From Verrucomicrobiaceae bacterium (GTDB lineage Bacteria; Verrucomicrobiota; Verrucomicrobiia; Verrucomicrobiales; Verrucomicrobiaceae): a stretch of DNA of 35,179 nt. The stretch covers positions 1 through 35,179 of the forward strand of contig CANETF010000024.1 of NCBI GenBank assembly GCA_947440575.1. The letters are read 5' to 3'. Positions 18,201 through 27,200 of the stretch are shown here, piece by piece (positions within the stretch are counted from its first letter, which is position 1; the number at the start of each line of letters is the position of its first letter). The position numbers and the translations under genes are program-made. Under the pieces are notes generated by a model. The model ran no database searches. It was not told the DNA's origin and saw only the letters and a program-made list of their open reading frames with translations.

Positions 18201-21200
18201 GCGCCATCGCAAAACTTTGGTCCGACTCCAATGCCAATGGCATCCTCGACTCCAACGAAAACCTCGTCGCCTCCACCACCTCAGGCGCTGATGGTCGCTA
18301 CCTCTTCGGAAATCTCTACGCTGGACGCTACCTCGTCACCAACGAACCCGCCACTCTCGGTGTCAATCTCGTCAGCGGCCACACTCCTCTCACTGGCGTC
18401 ATCAGTGTCAACCTCACCCCAACAAGCATCGCACCCGCCCCTCCCGTCTCCAACACCTCAACGCTACTCAACGTCTCCAAAGGCAGCTCCAACATCCCCA
18501 TCACAGGCGTCCAAATTCGCCGCGCTGGCACCACCCCCATCGTCCAATCCTCCTCCGCTTCCTCCGTCACCCTCGTCACCGCCGACACCCTCGAACTAAC
18601 CCAGCTCAACATCCTTGATAGCGGCATTCCCAAGAGTCTGAACGTCGTCAACCGCGGAGGCGGCATCGTCCGCAATGTCTCCATCAGCCCCTCCTTAACC
18701 AACTACGGCGTCGTCATCTCAGGCGGTTTCCAGTCCATCGCCTCTCTCGGTGCGGACAACTTTACCAAAGTCGCCTCCTCAACCGCATCCAACTCCGACC
18801 TCAACAATTACATCGCTGACGACCGCGGTGAAGGCACGCCTGACGGCAACTCGGAATACGACATGCTTTTCGATCTGCCCTACAATTCTGACGATTACGT
18901 CGTTATCTCCGAGCGCTTCGGCAATTCCACCGCCCGCCTCACGCCTCTCGACGCCACAGGCAACGTCATCGCCAATAGCAACACCATCCAAATCGGCTCC
19001 CCCTACGACTGGAATACCGGCCTCGCCTCACCCTACATCTCTTCCCAACCCTACTGGATCACCGTCGTCAAGGCCGCCACCTTCGGCGTTAACCAGCCCA
19101 TCCATGGCTTCCGCGTGGACACTGCGGGAGCGGACCTGAAGTTCTTCGGGATGAGCGACTCCCTCTTCATCGACAACATCGGCACCTCCACCACCTACCT
19201 CTCCGCCGACTTCGGCTACAACCAAACCGCCTCCATCGGTGACTTCATCTACTACGACTTCAACGGCAACGGCATCCGCAACGCCAACGGCATCGACGGC
19301 ATCGCTGGCAACGCTGACGACGAAGTCGGCATCAACGACGCCACCGTCCAACTCATCATCGACTCCAACGCCGACGGCATCGCTGGCCCCTTCGAACCCG
19401 TTTACGGCATCACCAGCACCAACGCCTCCGGCTTCTACCTCTTCCCGAACCTACCCTCAGGTAGATACGTCGCCAAAGCTGAGGAACAAAGCGTCATCGC
19501 TCCTCCTTCCAGTTCCAACGCCGGCCTCGTCGGCTTCATGCTCCCCACCACCCCCGAAGGCGTCGCCGTCAACCTCGCCCCCGCTCAAGCCTTCCTCAAC
19601 GCCGACTACGGCTTCATCGAAAAATCCATCATCGTTGGCTTCGTTTACCATGACGTCGACAGCAGCACCCTCAAAGACCCCGCCGAACCCGGCCTCCCCA
19701 ACGTTGACGTCCGCATTATCGGCACCGACATCCGCGGCAATGCCGTCGACCTCACCGTCGCCACCAACGCCGGCGGCCAATACACCCACTTCGTCGCCCC
19801 CGGCTCCTACACCCTCACTTACAACTCGACAGATCCTGACATCCCAGCCGGCCTCACCCGCGCCACCACCCCCCTCGCCTACACTCTCGATGTCCTTCCC
19901 GGTAAGGAGCTCGAGGGCATGGACTTCGGTCGCGACCACAACGGCACCCTCGGTGGCCGCGTCTTCAACGACGACAACAGCAACGGCACCCAAAACCGCG
20001 GTGAGGACGGCATCCCCGATATCACCGTCCAACTCTTCGACTCCGCCGGCACCACCCTCCTGACCACGACCACCACCAGCCAAATCGGTGACTACCGCTT
20101 CACCGGTCTCCCTGACGGCACCTTCACCATCGTCGTTCTCCACTCCTCCCTCCCTCTCGGCTACAACACCACCCCGACCGCCGATCCCGACGCCGTCAAA
20201 GATGGCCGCTCCCGTCCCGTCGTCACCAGCGCCACTCCTAACCTGACCCAAATCTTCGGCTATCGCCACTCCAGCACCACCCACACCCTCAGTGGCCTCA
20301 TCTTCGACGACAGCGGTGTCGGTGGCGGCGTCTTCTCCAATGGCGTCCGCGACGGCACCGAACCCGGCCTCGCCGGCGCCAGCGTCCGCATCGAAATCGA
20401 CCTCGATAAAGACGGCACCACCGACGAATACCGCGTCGTCACCTCCGAAGCCAACGGCGACTACATCTCCAACGGTGTCCCCACCGCCGCCAACATCCTC
20501 CTCTACGTCCTCGACCGCTCCCTCCCTCGCCGCGCCTACACTCCCACCCTCGACCCCAACGGCCCCACCGACGGTCGCGCCAACCTCTCCGCCATCACCG
20601 GCAACGTCCCCAATCTCGTCTTCGGCTTCGCCCTCAAACCCAGCACCATCTCCGGCTCCGTCGTCCTCGGCGACGGCAACGGCATCGCCGACCCCAGCGA
20701 AACACCCCTCGCCAATGTCATCGTCCGCCTCACCTACGGCGGCAATGACGACGTCATCGGCACCGCCGACGATGTCGTCACCACCCGCACCACCGACGCT
20801 GCAGGCTTCTACAGCGCCGACAACCTCGACCCCGGCGTCTTCCAAATCGTCCAATCCGTTCCCTTCGGCTACAAACCCCGCGCCGATGCCGACGGCGGTG
20901 TCCCCACCAACATCAGCCTCTCCGTCGCCCCCGGCGCCTTGCCCACCAAACAGGACTTCGAAGACTATCAACTGCCCCAAATCCGTGGCCGCGTCCTCGT
21001 CGACGCCGACCGCTCCGGTGACATCTCCATCGACGACACCCCCGTCCAGGGCGTCACCGTCCGCCTCTTCAATGACGTCAACGGCAACGGCCTCCGGGAC
21101 GCCGAAGATACCCAGGTCAATACCTTCGTCACCGATGCCCTCGGCGTCTACCGCTTCGGCCCCATCTCTGATCCCGCCAAATTCCTCGTTCAGCATGACC

Positions 21201-24200
21201 TGCCCAACACCATGATCTCCATCACGGACGCCGACGGCAGCGCCAACGGCACCAACCACATGGCCGTCGCCGTCGAAGAACTCGACATCAACAATCGCGA
21301 CTTCCTCAACCGCCCCATCCCCATGACCCTCGGCGGTCGCGTCTTCGATGACCTCAATTCCAATGCCCTGCTCGGTGGCACCGAAACCGGCCTCTCCGCC
21401 CTCCAGGTCCGCCTCTTCGACTCCGCCACCAGCCAGCAAATCGGCACCGTCAACACCCTCGCCGACGGCTCCTACTCCTTCACGGGTCTCTGGCCCGGAA
21501 ACTACTTTGTCCAGATCACCCCACCCTCCAATCTCCCCTCCACCGGTGGCACCCCCGTCGCCCTCGACAACAACGTCGACAACGACAGCAACGCCCTCCA
21601 GTCCGGCGGCCCCGGCACCACCGTCTCCAGCCCCGTCATCAACCTGGCCGTCAATACCGAGTCCATCACCGATGGCGACACCAATCCTAACACCAACCTA
21701 ACCGTCGACCTCGGCCTCTGGTCCGGCCTCAACCTCGGCAACCTCGTCTGGAATGACTCCAGCAACGACGGCCTCAAAGGCACCACCGAATTGGGCATCT
21801 CCGGCATCTCCGTCAGCCTCTTCTCCCCCGGTTCCGACAACGCCTTCGGCGGCTCCGGCTCCGCCGCTGACACCCTCGTCACCACCGTCACCACCAACAG
21901 CTCCGGCATCTACAACTTCCGAATCTACACCCCGGGCCGCTACTACGTCCGCCTCACCCCGCCAAGCACCCACCCCCTCGCTTCCACCACCTCCGTCGCC
22001 CTCGACAACGGCGTCAACGACGACAGCAACGGCATCCAGCTCGGCTCCTCCGGTAATGACGTCATCTCCCCCGTCATCCTCCTCACCGCCGGCGGCGAAC
22101 CCGGATCCGCTGGCACCACCAACACCGACGACACCGTCGACATCGGCCTCCGCCCCTGCCCCACCGTTTCCATCAGCCCCGCCACCGTCCTCTCAGGCGC
22201 TGTCTATGGCTCCTACACCCAGGCCTTCGTCGCCACCGGCGGTATCGCCCCCCGCACCTTCCGCATCAGCTCCGGTAGCCTCCCAACAGGCCTCACCCTC
22301 TCCAGCAGCGGCGTCATCAACGGCACCTCCATCAACTCCAACCCCGGCAACTACTGGTTCCGCCTCGAAGCCCGTGACAACCAAGGTTGTATCGGCACCC
22401 GTGACTACACTCTCAGTGTCACCTGCCCGAACCCCGTCGTCACCCCCGCCGGCCCCGCCCTCACAGAAGCCTGGCACTGGGAAAACTACTCTCAAACCTT
22501 CACCGCCACCGGCGTCGCGGCCGCCTACACCTGGAGCATCTCCTCCGGCTCCCTCCCCACAGGCCTCACCCTCAACCCCTCCTCCGGCCTCCTCTCCGGC
22601 ACCATCACCGGCGCCCCTGCCACCTACTCCTTCACCGTTCGCGCTACCGACCCCCTCGGCTTCTGCGTCACCGATCGCTCCATGACCCTCCTCGTCAGAG
22701 GCCGCTGGGACTACGGTGACCTAGCCGACTTCCTCACCGGCACCTCAGCCAACTCCACCGCCGCCACCGCCGACCATCGCACTCTCTTCTCGGATAACGG
22801 CCCCCGCCACTCCATCCGCCCCGGCTTCCGCCTCGGTGCCTCCGTTGACGAGGAATCCGATGGCCAACCCGATTTCCTCGCCGACGAGGATGATGACGAT
22901 GACGGCCTCACCCTCCCCTCCACCATCGTCGCCGGCTCCTCCGTCACCGCCACCATCGCGGTCACCAACACCATCGCTGGCGTCACCGCTCGCGGTAACC
23001 TCTGGATCGACTGGAATAGCAACGGGAGCTTCGAAGACACCGGCGAACGCTTGGTCAACAACTCCACCATCACCGGCTCCCGCTCCTACACCATCACCGT
23101 CCCCATCGGCGCCGTCCTCAACCGCCCCCTCGGCGTCCGCGTCCGCCTCACCTCCTTCTCCCTCACCAACTCCCTCGGCGTCGCCACCGACGGTGAAGTC
23201 GAAGACTACCTCATCACCGCCGTCTGCCCGGCCGTCGCCATCTCCACCCCATCCCTCCCCACCTGGTACCTCGGCGCTGCCGCCTCCCAAACCTTCTCCG
23301 CCACCACCGGCACCGCCCCCTACAACTGGACCCTCGCTTCCGGCTCCCTCCCTCCCGGCCTCACCCTCACCAACGCCGGCACTCTCTCCGGCACCCCCTC
23401 CGCCGTCGGCACTTACAACTTCACCCTCCGCGCCACCGACGCCTACGGCTGCTCCGTCACCCGCGCCTACACCTCCATCATCAAAGGCATCACCGTCGGC
23501 AACCTGGTCTTCAATGACACCGACGACAATGGCACCCGCAGCGTCTGGGAACTCGGCGTCTCTGGCGTCACTCTCGAAGCCTATAACCCCGGCGCCGACC
23601 TCGCCATCGGTGGCACCGGCCTCAATGCCGACACCCTCATCACCACCGTCGTCTCCAATGCCTCAGGCGCCTACGGCTTCGACAACCTCCCCGTCGGCCC
23701 CGTCTACATCCGCCTCACCCCCCCTTCCACCCTCCGCGTCACCGGCGGCACCCCCGTCACCGCCGACAACGGCGTCAACAATGACAACAACGGCGCCCAA
23801 CCCGGCGGCCCCGGCACCGCTCTCTTCAGCCCCATCATCACCCTCGCTCCCGGCCTCGAATCCATCGCCGACGGTGACAACGACCCCGACACCGAACTCT
23901 CCATCGACTTCGGCATCTGGAGCGGCGTCGGCATCGGCTCCACTCTCTGGGGCGACTCCAACTCCAACGGCCGCATCGACGCCTCCGAAAACGGCTTCGG
24001 CACCGTCAAAGTCCAGCTCTGGCGTGACGTCGACGGTGACGTCGGCAACGGCGCTGAACTCTACGTCGCTGAAACCACCACCAACGTCGCCGGTCACTAC
24101 ACCTTCCTCGGCTACCCCAGCGGTCGCTACCAAATCATCATCCCCAACTCCAACTTCATCGTCGGTGGCCCCCTCAACGCCGCTCCCTTCGCCAGCCCCG

Positions 24201-27200
24201 TCCGCGCCTACTCCGATGACCAAATCGATGACGACTCCAACGCCGTCCAGTTCCTCGGCGGCGGCACCGAAGCCCGCAGCCCCCTCGTCACCCTCGCCGC
24301 TGGTGACGAACCCATTGGCTCAGGCCTCGGTGGCGTCAATGGCGAGTTCGGCCGCGGCGGTAACCTCGACGACTCCTTCCCCGACGAAAACGCCGACATG
24401 ACCCTCGACATGGGCTTCGTCGCCCCAGGCTCCATCGGTGTCGGTAACCTCGTCTTCGTCGACAACAACGACAACGGCCGCGCCGACGCAGGTGAAGGCG
24501 TCAATGGCATCAGAGTCCAGCTCTTCTACGCCGGTGACAATCCCCTCACCGATCCTCCCCTCCTCACCACCACCACCACCAACGGTGGCCGCTACCTCTT
24601 CAGCATCGTCTGGCAGGGTACCTTCTTCGTCTACCTGCCCAAAGACCAGTTCACTCCCTCCGGCCTCCTCAATGCCACCTTCCCCATCCCCGGCACCGTC
24701 CCGGGTGACGATAACGTCGGTGAGGACTCCCTCACCACCTCCGAACCCTGGAACACCGGCGTCCGCTCCCAGGACTTCGTCATGGCCTTCGGCAGCGCCC
24801 CCACCGCCACCACCGGTGAAACCGGCACCGACGCCAGCTCCGACGACGCCTTCGACTCCTCCTCCGACCTCACCATCGACATCGGTCTCTTCCGCTCCGT
24901 CGGCCTCGGCAACATGGTCTTCTTCGACGGCAACGAAAACGGCCGCGCCGATGCCGGTGAAGGCGTCTCAGGCGTCAGTGTCGAACTCTATCGCGAAAAC
25001 CAAACCCCGGGCTTCAATACCCCGGTCAAGACCACGACCACCCAATCCGGCGGCACCTACCTCTTCGACCTCATCCCCGCTGGCAACTACCGCGTCCACA
25101 TCCCCGCCTCCCAGTTCGGCTCCGGCATGCCGCTCTTCCGCGCTGTCAGCATCGCCGAAGGCCTCGCTGGCGATGATGACGTCGGCGAAGACGGCATCAA
25201 CGCCGTCAACCCCGCCCTCACCGGCATCACCAGCCGCCTCGTCACCCTCATCCCAGGCAACACCCCCACCGTCTCCGATGGCGAAACCGGCGTCAACGCC
25301 AGCAGCGACGACGACTTCGACTCCGCTGTCGACCTGACCATCGACTTCGGCTTCCAAAACCCTGTCGGCCTCGGCAACCTCGTCTTCGTCGACTTCAACA
25401 ACAATGACACCTACAACTCCGGTGAAGGCATCGCAGGCGTCCGCGTCGAACTCTACCGCGCCAGCCAGACCCCCGGTGTCGATCTCCCTGTCTTCACTCA
25501 AACCACCGCCGCCGATGGCACCTACTTCTTCGGCTCCCTCTCCGCCGGAGACTATCGTGTCCACATCCCTGCCTCCCAATTCCGCACTGGCGCCACCCTC
25601 GCCAACCTCACTCCTTTGGCCCTCAACGCCGCCGGTGATGATGACTTCGGCCAGGACGGCATCACCTCCGGCATCCCCGCCGTCAACGGCGTCTCCACCG
25701 CCATAATCTCCCTCTCCACCGGCTCCTCGCCCATGAACTTCACCTCCGAATCCGGTTACCGAAACACCGATGACGACCTCTACGACAACAACTTCGACCT
25801 CACCATCGACATCGGCTTCGGCCCTCCTGACAACACCACCGTCGGCGTCGGCAGCCTGGTCTATCGCGACCTCAACGGCAACAGCCGGTTCGACTCCGGT
25901 GAAGGCGCCTCCGGTGTCTCCATCCAGCTCTTCATCGCCGGCCAGGACCCACAAACCGCCGCGCCTCTCGCCACCACCTCCACCGATCTCAACGGCCTCT
26001 ACATCTTCACCAGCCTGACCCCTGGCGACTACTTCCTCCACATCCCCGCCTCCCAGTTCCTCCCCGGCGGCGCCCTCGCCAGCCTCTTCTCCATCCCGGG
26101 CAACGGCACCGACAACGGCATCGATGATGACATCGACGAAAACGGCATCGACTCCACCACCCCCGCCACCACCGGCATCAGCTCCTCCCCCTTCAACCTC
26201 GCCCTCGGCACCGAACCCACCAACGACTCCAGCGAGTTCGGTGAAGGCACCTACCTCGACGCTCTCGCCGACAGCAACCACGACCTCACCTTCGACTTCG
26301 GCTTCTACGAATCCGTCGGCCTCGGCAACCTCGTCTTCATCGACCTCAACGGCAACAACCGCGCCGATGCCGGTGAAGGCGTCCCCGCCGTCCAGGTCGA
26401 ACTCTACCCCAACGGCTCCCTCCCCGGCTGGAACCTCCCTCTCGCCACCACCACCACCGATGAATTCGGCCGCTACGCCTTCAATGACCTCCGCCCCGGC
26501 TTCTACTTCGTTCACATCCCCTCCACCCAGTTCGTCGAAACCGCCCCCCTCTTCGGCCTTCTCAGCCTCACCGGCACCACCGACGGCGACGATGACCTCG
26601 GCGAAAACGGCCTCGACCAACCCCAACCCGAGTCGTACGGCGTCACCAGCTCCCTCGTTTCCCTCACCCCCACCCACGCTCCCGTCGGTATCGAGGAAGG
26701 CGGTCTGTTCGGCTCCGATGACGACGCCAAAGACAACCTCTTCGACGCCACCATCGACTTCGGCTTCGCTTCCAGGATGAGTGTCGGTAACCTCGTCTTC
26801 TCCGACACCAACGGCGACGGCATCTTCAACCCCGCCACCGAATCCGGCGTCGAAGGCGTCGACGTCGAACTCTGGTACGATACCACCTCCACCACCCCGG
26901 CCGCCACCACCCAGACCCAGTCCGACGGCTCCTACAGCTTCAGCGTCGCTCCCGGCACCTACAGCATCCGCATCCCCGCCTCCGAGTTCCAACCCGGCGC
27001 CCCTCTCGCCTACACCGAGTCCTCCAAAAACATCACCACCACGGTCCCCACCACCGCTGGCGACGACAACGTCGGCGAAGACGGCCTCGACCTCGGTGAC
27101 CCCGCCATCGCCGGTGTCGCCACCCCCTGGTTCACCCTCACCCCAGGCACCGCCCCCACCGACGGCACCACCGAAACTGGCTACCTCGCTATCAGTGACA

